This document shows, in pieces, positions 27,467 to 37,014 of a stretch of 64,000 nucleotides of DNA (position 1 is the stretch's first letter; every line of letters starts with the position of its first letter). A program made the position numbers and the translations under genes. This DNA comes from an uncultured Clostridia bacterium (lineage in GTDB: Bacteria; Bacillota; Clostridia; TANB77; CAG-465). A model generated the notes under the pieces. The model had not been told where the DNA came from. It ran no database searches and was given only the letters and a program-made list of their open reading frames with translations. Where the stretch lies: the NCBI GenBank assembly GCA_949106495.1, contig CARYZD010000010.1:16271-80270 (forward strand), written 5' to 3'.

Positions 27467-29445
27467 CTTATTAATATTGCACTTAACATTAAAATAATTC
27501 CAGATATAATGTATATAAATATACCTTTTCCACCTGTTTCTGGTAACTCTATTTTTAATTTATTACTAGCTTCTATATTTACTTGACTTTGCTTACTAGT
27601 AATATCTATTTCAACTGCATTTTTAGATAATTCATATCCTTCTGGTGCTTTTATTTCTGTTACTTTATACTTTCCAATACTTAATTCAGTAAATTCAATC
27701 TTTCCATTTTCATCTGTTGTTTTTTCTATTGGAGTAAAAGTAGAATCTATATTTCCCAAATTATCTAATTTTTCAAGTTTAAATATTGCGCCACTTAAAA
27801 ATTTTGTACTATCAATTTTATCTACCTTTATTAAAGTTATTTTTCCTTTAATAGAACTATATAAATATACTACTTCTATTTTTTCTAAAGTCATTTTTCC
27901 TTTAGAATTTTCTGGTGTAGATATTAACTCATATCCTTCTATTTTCTTATCCTCTGATGTATAATCATCATTTTCAAATCCATCAATATGAATTGTTGGT
28001 AAAATCTCTTTTCCTGTATCCTTATCAATATATTTTATATCTACACCAGGAGAGAGTTTCTTGTATACATACACAACCTCCGTATCTGTACTTCCTACTT
28101 TTCCATTTGCATTTTTTGGTGTTGCATATAAACCATAATTACTTATAGTTTTTGGACTTGTTGTATAATTTTCATCGACCCAGTCATTAATAGTATCAGA
28201 ATCTGCTAATTCATTTCCTAACTCATCTTCATATTTTACTATTACATTTGATTTATCCCAAATAACAATATTTGATGTTATCGCTCTTGTTTGCCACTTT
28301 TCACTTGGAACTAATGTTAAATAACTTAACTCATTTGTAGCATAGCTTTCAGCATTTGTTTTAACAAGTATTCTACCTCTCGTATAAGTATTAGGCTTAA
28401 TTGTAAATGTAGGATGAGATGCATTTGTTGATACAAATTTATCATTTGCAGCTAAATACACATTCTGGTCACTTGGAAAAGTTCCTCCTGTTATTGTACA
28501 TGTACCGTTTTGGTAAATAGCAGAACCATTTGTTGCTGTATTATCTCTTATTGTACCATTAGTTACAATTAATGAGCCAGCATTTTTTATACCTATTGTA
28601 TTAGTATATATACTTCCACCACTAATAGTTGTATTTTTCCCATTAACTATTCCATTTTGATTACCATAAATACTTCCATTACTCATTTTTACTGTACCAT
28701 AATTACTAATTCCATCAGTCCATCCAGTAATTTTTGCACCACTTCCTGTAATATTTATTGTCCCATTATTAAAATTATTTATTCCTATCTTAGTTTTATT
28801 TTTTCCACTTATTGTACCAGATGTAATATTTACTGTTCCACCATTATTGTGAATTCCTTCTGTACTACCAGAAATTGTTCCACCTTTAAGATTTACAATT
28901 CCTAAATTTCCTATTCCAGCAAAATTTCCTTCACTAGTTGAATTTCCTGATTCAAAATGACATGTACCAGTAGTATATACGTGAACACCTTGATTTCCAT
29001 TTACAAAATTACAATTATTTTGAATATAGCATATTCCTCTTATTATAACATTTGTTGAACCATTTGTACTACTTATCATATTACTTGCATATCTACCATT
29101 AAAATTAACATTATTTAAATATACTGTTACTCCTCTAGGAATTTCTATACATGTATTTGAAACATCTCCTGGTTTTACATTTCCTGCAGTATCTAGATAA
29201 TTCCATATTGTATGACCAAATCCATATATAATTTTTCTCCCTGTACTTGAGCAATAAATTGTTTCAGTAACTGGTATGTCTGCCTTTACATGTAAATCAT
29301 AATCTCCTGCAGCTGTTAATCCTTCTTTTAAATCTGCAAAATTCCATACCTCTTTACCAACTACACCATAAACATCTTTTGTATTTATTATAAAAATAAA
29401 TGAAAATAAAACAAATGCTAATTTTAAAATATTTGTTTTTTTCAA
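27454..29445 (-). CDS. LPXTG-anchored beta-helix surface protein with MucBP and Cna-B domains
   Basis: The 663-residue protein has a signal peptide (about 7-27). A right-handed beta-helix-like region of repeated GTISG/INNG-type turns follows at about 110-340. Two MucBP repeats come next (about 405-525), then one SpaA/Cna-B domain (GKITLIKVDKIDSTKFLSGA to about 630). The sorting signal LPETGG, a membrane helix and RKWH end the protein. Sortase would link it to peptidoglycan. Beta-helix domains often bind or cleave sugars, and MucBP domains bind mucin. The start codon is TTG with GGAGG ten bases upstream. A gut mucosal niche is suggested but not proved. Confidence 0.88.
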   Translation of the reverse strand: MKKTNILKLAFVLFSFIFIINTKDVYGVVGKEVWNFADLKEGLTAAGDYDLHVKADIPVTETIYCSSTGRKIIYGFGHTIWNYLDTAGNVKPGDVSNTCIEIPRGVTVYLNNVNFNGRYASNMISSTNGSTNVIIRGICYIQNNCNFVNGNQGVHVYTTGTCHFESGNSTSEGNFAGIGNLGIVNLKGGTISGSTEGIHNNGGTVNITSGTISGKNKTKIGINNFNNGTINITGSGAKITGWTDGISNYGTVKMSNGSIYGNQNGIVNGKNTTISGGSIYTNTIGIKNAGSLIVTNGTIRDNTATNGSAIYQNGTCTITGGTFPSDQNVYLAANDKFVSTNASHPTFTIKPNTYTRGRILVKTNAESYATNELSYLTLVPSEKWQTRAITSNIVIWDKSNVIVKYEDELGNELADSDTINDWVDENYTTSPKTISNYGLYATPKNANGKVGSTDTEVVYVYKKLSPGVDIKYIDKDTGKEILPTIHIDGFENDDYTSEDKKIEGYELISTPENSKGKMTLEKIEVVYLYSSIKGKITLIKVDKIDSTKFLSGAIFKLEKLDNLGNIDSTFTPIEKTTDENGKIEFTELSIGKYKVTEIKAPEGYELSKNAVEIDITSKQSQVNIEASNKLKIELPETGGKGIFIYIISGIILMLSAILIRKWH

Positions 29446-29536
29446 TATATTAACCTCCGATTTTTTTCTTCTTTATTATTTTACATCAAAACAGAAAAAA
29501 TTATCAAGATTATATTGTATTTATTAATCAATAATT

Positions 29537-29580
29537 AAAACACTATAAGCATTACATAATTATAATACTTTTAGTGTTTT
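29537..29580 (-). terminator. Terminator of the pcrA operon
   Basis: Minus-strand AAAACACTAAAAGTATTATA and its near-complement form a long imperfect hairpin, followed by TTTTAATT, starting seven bases after the pcrA stop. Confidence 0.7.
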
Positions 29581-29586
29581 AAAAAA

Positions 29587-31887
29587 TTATTTAATTATTT
29601 CAAGTGGTGTATAGTTAGCCATAAGTCTTTTAAATCCAGAACCATCAAACATAATTTCTAATTTAAAATCATCACCCTCTGGTTCAATATTTTCAATTAT
29701 TCCTATACCAAATTTTTTATGTTTAACCTCCATACCAACTTTATATTTAGTACTAGAATCTGCTATATTAGCTTTAGAAGTAACTTGTGCACCAGCTAAA
29801 TTCTTTAAGAATGAGTCTACACTAACACCAATATTAGGTTTGGCTTTTCTTTCTACAGTTTCACTAACTCTATTTCTGTTAGATAAATATGTTTCAACTC
29901 TTTTATATTCACTATCAAGCCAAGTATTTTGTGTATTTTGACCTCTATTTTCTTTGTTATCCTTTGAATCTTCAGTTAGTAAAGTATCCGGTATTTCATT
30001 TATAAATCTTGATGGCATTGTAAATGTTGTAGAGCCATATAATGTTCTCTTTTTAGTATTGGTTAAATATAAATGTTGTTTTGCTCTTGTTATTGCAACA
30101 TAACAAAGTCTTCTTTCCTCTTCTGTTTGTCCATCTTCTTCTATTGAACGTTTTGAAGGGAATAATCCTTCTTCCATTCCAACTAAAAATACATCTTCAA
30201 ATTCAAGACCTTTTGCACTATGCATAGTCATAAGAGTTACTGCCTCTGTTGATTCGTCTAAATTATCTACATCCGATACAAGTGCAATACTTTCTAAAAA
30301 GTCTTCTAAAGAGTTTTCTGCATTTTCATTTTCAAACTCAATTGCAACACCAATAAATTCCATAAGGTTATCAAAACGAATTTCAGTTTCTTTTGTTCCT
30401 TCTGAATTTAACATATCTTCATATCCAGAGTCTTTTAATACTTTCTTAATAAGCTCTGATACTTTAATATTTTCTTTTTCCTTAACAATATTATTTATCA
30501 TATCTCTAAAAATAATAATATTTCCAGCACTTCTAATTCCAGTTAAATTATTACTATCTTGTATTAATTCAAATATAGATACACCTTTTTCTGTTGCAAG
30601 CATATCTAATTTATCTACTGCTGTGTCTCCAATTCCTCTTTTAGGCTCATTTATTATTCTCTTTAATGCTATATTGTCATTTTTATTATTAATTAATTTT
30701 AGGTAACTAATTATATCTTTAATTTCTTTTCTAGCATAGAATTTAATTCCACCAATAAGTTTATATGGTGTACCAGATTTCATAAATACTTCTTCAAGAA
30801 CACGAGCTTGTGCATTTGTTCTAAATAATACTGCAAAATCTGAATATTTCTTTTCTTCTTTTCTGCAAACTTCATCTATTTTATCTACTACATACTCTAC
30901 TTCTTCATATTCGTTGTTTAAAGTTTTATAATCTATTTTATCTCCCTCTTTATTTTGAGTCCACAATACTTTATCAATTTTAGAAGAATTATTTTTTATA
31001 ACTTCGTTTGCCGCATTTAGTATATTTTGAGTACTTCTATAGTTTTCCTCAAGCTTAACTATTTTTGCATTAGGAAATTCTTTTTCAAAATTTAATATAT
31101 TTGTTATATCTGCCCCTCTAAATCCATATATACTTTGTGATTCATCTCCAACTACACAAATATTTCCTGTTCCAGATGAAAGTAGACTAATTAAAAGAAA
31201 TTGTGTTTTATTTGTATCTTGATACTCATCTACAAGTATATAATTAAACTTCTCTTGGTAATATACAAGTCTATCTGGATTTTCTAAGAACAATTTAACT
31301 GTAAGCATTATAATATCATCAAAATCTATAGAATTATTTTTTCTTAAAGTTGTTTGATACATAGTATAAACTTTAGCTATTTCTTCTTTTCTAAAATCTC
31401 CCATAGCATCTTTTTGATATTGACTTTCATCTTTCATTACTTCTTTTGCTTTACTAATTTCAGATTTTAAAAGTCCAACTGGATATACTTTTTCATCTAT
31501 ATTTAATTTTTTCATTACTTCTTTAATAACTTTTTCTTTATCTATTTCATCAAAAATATTAAAGTCTCTAGTATATCCAAGTAGTTCAATTTCTCTTTTT
31601 AATATTCTTACACATACAGAGTGAAAAGTTCCAAGCCACATATCTTGAGCTGCTTGCCCAATTAATCCTTCAACTCTTTCTTTCATCTCTTTAGCTGCTT
31701 TATTTGTAAATGTAATTGCTAGTATTTGCCAAGGTTTAACTATTTCTTTTTCTAGTAAATATGCTATTTTATATGTTAAAACTCTAGTTTTTCCTGAACC
31801 TGCACCAGCAAGAATTAGAAGTGGTCCATCCATATATTCAACCGCTTCTTTTTGTCTATCATTTAATCCATTTAATAATTCACTCAT
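29587..31887 (-). CDS. pcrA: ATP-dependent DNA helicase PcrA/UvrD
   Basis: PcrA is a 3'-5' DNA helicase of superfamily 1 for repair and replication restart. The 766-residue product has Walker A AGAGSGKTRV near 28-37, VDEYQDTNKTQ, GDESQSIYGFRGA, EENYRSTQNI, TMHSAKGLEFEDVF and AITRAKQHLYL. The C-terminal PcrA/UvrD tail begins YKVGMEVKHKKFG and binds RNA polymerase in B. subtilis. GAGGTG lies six bases before the ATG. It follows the DUF6873-type gene with one base between stop and start. Ligase ligA, often next to pcrA, is absent here. Confidence 0.97.
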   Translation of the reverse strand: MSELLNGLNDRQKEAVEYMDGPLLILAGAGSGKTRVLTYKIAYLLEKEIVKPWQILAITFTNKAAKEMKERVEGLIGQAAQDMWLGTFHSVCVRILKREIELLGYTRDFNIFDEIDKEKVIKEVMKKLNIDEKVYPVGLLKSEISKAKEVMKDESQYQKDAMGDFRKEEIAKVYTMYQTTLRKNNSIDFDDIIMLTVKLFLENPDRLVYYQEKFNYILVDEYQDTNKTQFLLISLLSSGTGNICVVGDESQSIYGFRGADITNILNFEKEFPNAKIVKLEENYRSTQNILNAANEVIKNNSSKIDKVLWTQNKEGDKIDYKTLNNEYEEVEYVVDKIDEVCRKEEKKYSDFAVLFRTNAQARVLEEVFMKSGTPYKLIGGIKFYARKEIKDIISYLKLINNKNDNIALKRIINEPKRGIGDTAVDKLDMLATEKGVSIFELIQDSNNLTGIRSAGNIIIFRDMINNIVKEKENIKVSELIKKVLKDSGYEDMLNSEGTKETEIRFDNLMEFIGVAIEFENENAENSLEDFLESIALVSDVDNLDESTEAVTLMTMHSAKGLEFEDVFLVGMEEGLFPSKRSIEEDGQTEEERRLCYVAITRAKQHLYLTNTKKRTLYGSTTFTMPSRFINEIPDTLLTEDSKDNKENRGQNTQNTWLDSEYKRVETYLSNRNRVSETVERKAKPNIGVSVDSFLKNLAGAQVTSKANIADSSTKYKVGMEVKHKKFGIGIIENIEPEGDDFKLEIMFDGSGFKRLMANYTPLEIIK

Positions 31888-31888
31888 T

Positions 31889-32608
31889 TTACACCTCTAC
31901 TAATCCACCATAATCTATAACATCTAAATCTTTAAATTCTATTATTTTAAGATTTCTTTTTGTTATAAATTCTCTAATTTTATTATTTCTATCTATTTTT
32001 TCCAAATCTCCAAATATAACTATATTATTATCTACTCTTGCTATTGCTCCACCTATAAACCCTGTCATATTACTATAATTACCATATTCATCTTTAAGTT
32101 TTATATCTGGAACATAATCTAATAGCAATACACTAATATTATTTGCTATTAATTTTTCTGCTATTTTCTTATCTGTTGTAATAACACTTGAATCATCTAT
32201 TACAGCAATTGAACAATTTGTATATCCTTGTTCAACATTTATTAGCTCATAGCTGTTATCATTTAACAGTTTAAGAACTGTTTTGTCTGTATATTTAAAA
32301 TTATGTACTGCATAATTTCCTACAATACAAACATTATACTTTATATCATCTGGATAATTTAATCCTACTTCTTCTTTACCTGAAATAATATTATACTCAG
32401 TATTTTTTAACATAAAAACTAAGTCATCATATTTACTCTTCTCTACAATAAGTGTATCTCCAATTTTAGTAGTAAATATATCTACATGAGATGAAATTTC
32501 AGAATATACATTTTCACTCTTTTCTATTTCAACTAATCTATAACCTAGATACTTGAGAGTATTTTTCTCTATATTTCTCATTCTTTTATCTATTATTATA
32601 TATTCCAT
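31889..32608 (-). CDS. DUF6873-type (GME-fold) protein
   Basis: The 239-residue cytoplasmic protein matches a family seen in Clostridia. It has YIIIDKRM at the start, VCIVGNYAVHNFKYTDKTVLKLL in the middle, NVEQGYTNCSIAVIDDSSVITTDK, then TGFIGGAIARVDNNIVIFGDLEKI and a C-terminal VIDYGGLVEV. The pattern of short repeated folds resembles guanidino-modifying enzyme (GME) proteins, but the catalytic residues are not obvious to me. It is the first gene of a two-gene unit with pcrA. The function is unknown. Confidence 0.65.
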   Translation of the reverse strand: MEYIIIDKRMRNIEKNTLKYLGYRLVEIEKSENVYSEISSHVDIFTTKIGDTLIVEKSKYDDLVFMLKNTEYNIISGKEEVGLNYPDDIKYNVCIVGNYAVHNFKYTDKTVLKLLNDNSYELINVEQGYTNCSIAVIDDSSVITTDKKIAEKLIANNISVLLLDYVPDIKLKDEYGNYSNMTGFIGGAIARVDNNIVIFGDLEKIDRNNKIREFITKRNLKIIEFKDLDVIDYGGLVEV

Positions 32609-32707
32609 ATACCACCTCTAAACTTATGTTTGTTTTTACAAAAGCTATTATATCAAAAAAGAAAGTGTATTTCAAGGAGAATAATAATAACAATATAAAT
32701 TTACAGA

Positions 32708-32743
32708 AAAAGTAAAAAGGTGAGCATTCGCCCACCTCCTTAC
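32708..32743 (-). terminator. Terminator of the GC-rich gene
   Basis: On the minus strand GGTGGGC-GAAT-GCTCACC is followed by TTTTTACTTTTT, about 110 bases after the stop of the gene at 32854. Confidence 0.75.
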
Positions 32744-32853
32744 GGTACTTAAAATCATAATTGTTTCAATATTCAGTTTTTTTGGAAATTAAGTTATCTC
32801 CATTTAACACACTCAAAGAATCCCTGATGTCTGGTTCATTTTGGAGCCTTGCT

Positions 32854-33378
32854 CTATGCTTCCTTTTCCTTTGCTGCCTTCTCAAGCGAAGAAGTATAAT
32901 GCTCAAGCTGCTGCTTCAAGTAGAACTCCAAATTACGGATTTTTTCCACCTTTGCTTTCTTGCCTTTTTTAACTTCTTTCTTCAGGTCCTTGATAAGACT
33001 CTTGTCAATCCCGCCGATAGCCTTAAGCGCCTCATTATGCTCCTGATTAATTGCCATCTTGCCGCCATAAAGCTTTTCAAAGACTTCCTCAACACATTCC
33101 ATATCCTCAGCCGCTTTCTCCAGAAGCTTTCCAAGCTCTTTTTGTCCAAGCATCTGAACATAGCTTACATCCAGTATAAACGGAGCTTTTCCGATATAGC
33201 TCACAGCTTCAGGCTTTTCAATTCTGAACATTCCTTCAGCATTACACTGGTCAAGCACAATAGCCCGCTCCTGAAACACAACAGGATTAACCACCCTGTA
33301 AATACTTGATAACATGTTAACGTCCTTGTTGTGGATATATGCCACCATAGTTCCACCTTCGATTACCATTTTCTTCAT
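32854..33378 (-). CDS. Unknown 174-residue protein of foreign-looking composition
   Basis: I do not recognise this protein. Its coding region is visibly richer in G and C than its neighbours, with many GGC, AAG and CTG-type codons that are rare in the rest of the window. The GC-rich stretch covers roughly 32820-33380. The product begins MKKMVIEGG and has a mixed domain to about 105 with DVSYVQMLGQKELGKLLEKA. A Lys/Glu-rich helix with KKEVKKGKKAKVEK follows to the end. No signal peptide is seen. AAGGAGG lies seven bases before the ATG, and the promoter upstream looks native. A recent gene transfer under a local promoter would explain this. Confidence 0.75.
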   Translation of the reverse strand: MKKMVIEGGTMVAYIHNKDVNMLSSIYRVVNPVVFQERAIVLDQCNAEGMFRIEKPEAVSYIGKAPFILDVSYVQMLGQKELGKLLEKAAEDMECVEEVFEKLYGGKMAINQEHNEALKAIGGIDKSLIKDLKKEVKKGKKAKVEKIRNLEFYLKQQLEHYTSSLEKAAKEKEA

Positions 33379-33441
33379 GCTTAATTCCTCCTTAAAAGAG
33401 TGTAATTATACTACCTACATAAAGTTTTCTGTTACGCTAAT

Positions 33442-33470
33442 ATTATAACATAGTTTACATATTATGACAA
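33442..33470 (-). promoter_or_regulatory. Promoter of the GC-rich gene
   Basis: Minus-strand TTGTCA, 17-base spacer, TATAAT, in AT-rich sequence. A second TATAAT (complement of 33405-33410) lacks a matching -35 box. Confidence 0.6.
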
Positions 33471-33490
33471 TATTTTCACATATAAGTTAA

Positions 33491-33522
33491 ATAAAAACTC
33501 ATGATTTTAAATCATGAATTCT
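33491..33522 (-). terminator. Terminator of sleB-ypeB
   Basis: Minus-strand ATTCATGATT-TAAA-ATCATGAGT followed by TTTTATTT, about 22 bases after the ypeB stop. Confidence 0.75.
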
Positions 33523-33543
33523 TATTTAACACTTATATATAAC

Positions 33544-34917
33544 TTACATTGCCAAAGTTCCACCAGGTGTATCAAGTAATATATAAATTTTTTCTTGCAC
33601 TAAGGTATCTGCATTAATATATATTAAATACTTTTTATCTTCTATGCTTCCTTCGAATTCATAAACTAGTACCTCATCTTTAGAATCTGTTGGAATAATA
33701 CATAATCTTTCATTTTCAATTTTTATTTCATCATATAAGCTTGCTCTGGCTTCATCTATACTTTTTTGTGGATTAATTTCTCTTTCTTTATGATTATATA
33801 TATATCCATTAGCCTCAAAATTCATTATTTCTCCATTATCTAATGCAAGCTTTACTTTAATTAAATCTGAATAAATAATTACATTGTCTTGTGTAGCAGC
33901 AAAAGATATAGTTATCATATTATCTGCTTTTAAAAAGTATGTTGGAGTAATATTATCTATACCTAATGAATTAATAAATTGTGATGCTTTTGTCTTTGCT
34001 TCTTCTACAGTTATATTTTCAACATTGCATTTTTTATCTGATATCATTTGATATATTTTTCCATCATCTTTAGTTGCATAAATTGTTTTTAAAGTTTCAA
34101 TATTTTTCAATTTAACTTCATAAATATATAATGGTATTCTTCCATTTTGTTCTTCTTTAAATGTTATATTTTCAATATCTAACTTTTTCTTAAGCTCATT
34201 TTCTACTTCCTCTGATGTTAAGATATTTCCTGTCAAATATGCAGGTTTAAGTGTTAATATATGATTTGAAAAAGCACCATCATATATTATTCCTTCATAT
34301 TCTGTAAATGTCTTTCCTATATAATTTACTTTTGATACTTCTTGTTCTGCACTACTATCATTTATTTTTGCATCACCAATTTTTTCTAACTCATCCCATT
34401 TTATTCTACCATCATTTAGTTCAACATATATATCTTCTACAACATTAGATAAACTACTTATTTTATCATAAAGTGTATCTATATTATCCTTATAATCTGA
34501 TATATTATTTCCATTTAATAAATTTCTCATTAATACATAAGAAAAATCACTAAGTTGATTTAAAAACTTAGAAACATTGGATATACTATTTGCAGAAAAA
34601 GGTAAATTGTCTAAATTTGAATTTGCACTATTAGATTTAGCAAAAATACTTGCAAGTGTTGTCATAGTATATGTGTCATTTGTTGTAAGTCTTAATTTCA
34701 ATATTTCATTTTCTATATTATTAACATTTGCCACAAAATCATACATAGACTTATTATATCCGTCTTGAACTTCTTGTTTTTGTATTTTATATCTCTTTAA
34801 AAATATCATAAAACCTAATGTAATTATACAAACCATTGCAAAAAAAATAATTCCAATATTTTTCTCTCCTAGTTTCTTTTTTATCTGTATTACTTTTTTT
34901 TCAAATTTTTCTAGCAT
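33544..34917 (-). CDS. ypeB: Germination protein YpeB
   Basis: YpeB is the partner that holds and protects the cortex-lytic enzyme SleB in the dormant spore. The 457-residue product has an N-terminal membrane anchor (about 20-38), a long helical region, and C-terminal PepSY-like repeats with VNYIGKTFTEYEGIIYDGAFSNH and INPQKSIDEARASLYDEIKI. The start was set at the ATG after GGAGGAATAAG. The longer reading from MYLLWRNK lacks a ribosome site and overlaps sleB. The sleB stop and ypeB start are one base apart. Confidence 0.9.
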   Translation of the reverse strand: MLEKFEKKVIQIKKKLGEKNIGIIFFAMVCIITLGFMIFLKRYKIQKQEVQDGYNKSMYDFVANVNNIENEILKLRLTTNDTYTMTTLASIFAKSNSANSNLDNLPFSANSISNVSKFLNQLSDFSYVLMRNLLNGNNISDYKDNIDTLYDKISSLSNVVEDIYVELNDGRIKWDELEKIGDAKINDSSAEQEVSKVNYIGKTFTEYEGIIYDGAFSNHILTLKPAYLTGNILTSEEVENELKKKLDIENITFKEEQNGRIPLYIYEVKLKNIETLKTIYATKDDGKIYQMISDKKCNVENITVEEAKTKASQFINSLGIDNITPTYFLKADNMITISFAATQDNVIIYSDLIKVKLALDNGEIMNFEANGYIYNHKEREINPQKSIDEARASLYDEIKIENERLCIIPTDSKDEVLVYEFEGSIEDKKYLIYINADTLVQEKIYILLDTPGGTLAM

Positions 34918-34918
34918 C

Positions 34919-35398
34919 TTATTCCTCCAAAGCAAATACATGCTTACCTATTGTAGTAACTGTCTTTAGTGAGAATAACCATTTACTTTTAGTTTTAGAA
35001 GGATTATAAAAATAAAGAGCACCATTTGTTGGATCAACTCCATTCATTGCATCTTGTGCTGCTTTATATACTGTTGAATTTTCATCTATTGCAACATCAA
35101 ACTGACCATCTGTAACAGAAGAAAATTGTTGATTTTGATATATTACACCTGCAATTGTATTCGGAAAAGATGCATCTTTTACTCTATTCATAATTACTGC
35201 TCCAACTGCTACTTGACCTATATATGGTTCTCCTCTTGCTTCTCCATTAATTAATCTTGCTAGTAATTCTACCATATTATCTCCAGATGCTTTTGTTGTT
35301 GAAATTGAGCTTTCTGCTTTTTGAGTTTGTGCATATACTACTATACTCAAAAATAAGAAACAAAACAAAAAAAGACACACTGTATATTTCTTTTTCAT
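34919..35398 (-). CDS. sleB: Spore cortex-lytic enzyme SleB, short form
   Basis: SleB is a lytic transglycosylase that degrades spore cortex muramic-delta-lactam peptidoglycan on germination. The 159-residue product has a signal peptide (about 5-23) and a Hydrolase_2 domain with LARLINGEARGEPYIGQVAVGAV, which places the catalytic Glu at 53, and ALYFYNPSKTKSKW. The usual peptidoglycan-binding domain between signal and catalytic domain is absent, so the protein is about half the normal length. AGGTGA lies seven bases before the chosen ATG. It is co-transcribed with ypeB. Confidence 0.9.
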   Translation of the reverse strand: MKKKYTVCLFLFCFLFLSIVVYAQTQKAESSISTTKASGDNMVELLARLINGEARGEPYIGQVAVGAVIMNRVKDASFPNTIAGVIYQNQQFSSVTDGQFDVAIDENSTVYKAAQDAMNGVDPTNGALYFYNPSKTKSKWLFSLKTVTTIGKHVFALEE

Positions 35399-35471
35399 AA
35401 CTTTCACCTACTATTATTTTGGTTAAGTTATACAAAAATATACAATATGCCACATTTTTAACTGTTTTATA

Positions 35472-35726
35472 TTAAATAAAAAATCCAATTACGATTAATG
35501 CTATAACTCCTGGTACTCCTAAAATACCTGCAATTAAAGCTGTCACAATATTAAACGGAATTGTTATTCCTATTGTTGCTCCAAATGTATTAACAAGAAC
35601 AATCATTACTATTCCAAGCACTATATTTAATGCTAATTTAATAATTTTCTTAACTGGCCATGCCAAAAGTTTAGCTACCACAATAACTGCTATTGCAGCA
35701 AATATTAAAACAACATATTCAGCCAT
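35472..35726 (-). CDS. bofA: BofA-family sigma-K checkpoint protein
   Basis: BofA inhibits the SpoIVFB intramembrane protease that activates sigma-K in the mother cell. The 84-residue protein has two to three membrane helices and ends GILGVPGVIALIVIGFFI. The motifs VKKIIKLALNIVLGIVMIVLVN and TIPFNIVTALIAGILGVPG are typical of the family. It starts ten bases after the stop of rseP, with a GGGGAAT ribosome site, so it is probably co-transcribed with this site-2 protease. Confidence 0.88.
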   Translation of the reverse strand: MAEYVVLIFAAIAVIVVAKLLAWPVKKIIKLALNIVLGIVMIVLVNTFGATIGITIPFNIVTALIAGILGVPGVIALIVIGFFI

Positions 35727-35736
35727 ATTATTCCCC

Positions 35737-36999
35737 CTATATTATTCTAATTATATCTTTTATAGTTACAAATAATGTTAATGCAAGAAGTAATCCAAGT
35801 CCAATATATGAAATAGCTACTTCTACGTTTTCAGATACTTTTTTTCTTGTAATTGATTCAATTAATACAATTACAATCTTTCCTCCATCAAGTGGTGGAA
35901 ATGGTAATATATTTGCAACACCAACCGCCATACTAATCATTGCCATTAAGTAGAAGAAATTTAATATACCTGAGCTTTTAGACACTACTTCTCCTATACC
36001 AACAATTCCTGACATATTAGATATTGATACTTTTCCAGTAAATAAATTTACATATGAACCAACTATATTTTTTATATTTTCAAAAGTTTCTGTAAAAGCA
36101 GTACCTATTGTTGATTTAGTTGTAGCAACACTTGCAATTCCTAAATCAAAAACAGCTTTTTCTTCAGGGATTACAGTAAATTCTTTTATTTCTTCCCCTC
36201 TTTGAACCTTTACTTTAACTTCTTGGCCTGCTTTATCTTTAATTTCACTTATTATATCTAAAGCACCTGGTGTAGATACTTCATTTACTGATAAAATAAT
36301 ATCTCCAGATTTAAGTCCAACTTTTGCAGCACTTGTTCCTGCTCCAGTAAGCTCAATTACATTTGTTGATTTACCCTCATCATCTTGTTCAAAAGTAATA
36401 CCAATTTTACCTTCTGTTCTTTGAGCATTTTTTACTGTAGTAGAATGAATTTCTCCATTTCTTTCATATTTTATCTCTATATCTGTTTCACCATTATCTA
36501 ATGTAAAATTAGATATTTGACTATATAAATTAATTTTCTTTCCATTTATTTCTACAATCTTATCATCTGCTTGTAGTCCAGCTTCAATAAGAACTGAATC
36601 TTCATTATATGATTTTATTTGTGTTGTTGCAACGTTTCCTGGCATATAAACAGCAATAAATACTACAAGAGCTAAAATAAAATTAAATATAACTCCCATA
36701 GATAAAATTATTATTTTTTCAAAAGCATTTTTCTTTTGGTATGAAGTATCACTGTTTTTACTTTCTTCAGTTGCTTCTTCTCCTTCTATTGCACAATAAC
36801 CTCCAAGAGGTAACCATCTAAGAGAATACATTGTACCTTTATATTTTTTTTGAACTATTTTAGGTCCAAAACCAATTGAAAATTCATCTACTCCAACACC
36901 TAGCATTTTACTTGCAATAAAATGTCCAAATTCATGAATAGTTGCAACACTAAGTATTATTACTAATAGTTTTATTATAGTTATTAAAAAACTAACCAA
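35737..36999 (-). CDS. rseP: Site-2 intramembrane metalloprotease RseP/RasP
   Basis: RseP-type proteases cut anti-sigma factors and signal peptide remnants inside the membrane. The 420-residue protein has the zinc motif TIHEFGHFIASK near 21-32, a PDZ region (two PDZ-like copies between about 115 and 275) and the conserved NILPFPPLDGGKIV near the second zinc ligand. The start codon is TTG, with AAGGAGG seven to eight bases upstream. It follows cdsA by 15 bases. The dxr gene that usually lies between cdsA and rseP is absent. Confidence 0.96.
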   Translation of the reverse strand: MVSFLITIIKLLVIILSVATIHEFGHFIASKMLGVGVDEFSIGFGPKIVQKKYKGTMYSLRWLPLGGYCAIEGEEATEESKNSDTSYQKKNAFEKIIILSMGVIFNFILALVVFIAVYMPGNVATTQIKSYNEDSVLIEAGLQADDKIVEINGKKINLYSQISNFTLDNGETDIEIKYERNGEIHSTTVKNAQRTEGKIGITFEQDDEGKSTNVIELTGAGTSAAKVGLKSGDIILSVNEVSTPGALDIISEIKDKAGQEVKVKVQRGEEIKEFTVIPEEKAVFDLGIASVATTKSTIGTAFTETFENIKNIVGSYVNLFTGKVSISNMSGIVGIGEVVSKSSGILNFFYLMAMISMAVGVANILPFPPLDGGKIVIVLIESITRKKVSENVEVAISYIGLGLLLALTLFVTIKDIIRII

Positions 37000-37014
37000 T
37001 TTTTTTCCTCCTTA

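Noticed and set aside
28657..28905. Plus-strand open frames over the beta-helix repeats
   Set aside because: They mirror the repeated codons of the LPXTG protein and have no ribosome sites.
32761..33309. Plus-strand open frame of 182 residues over the GC-rich gene
   Set aside because: It lacks a ribosome site and lies opposite a gene with a good ribosome site and promoter. The long frame is a by-product of GC-rich codons.
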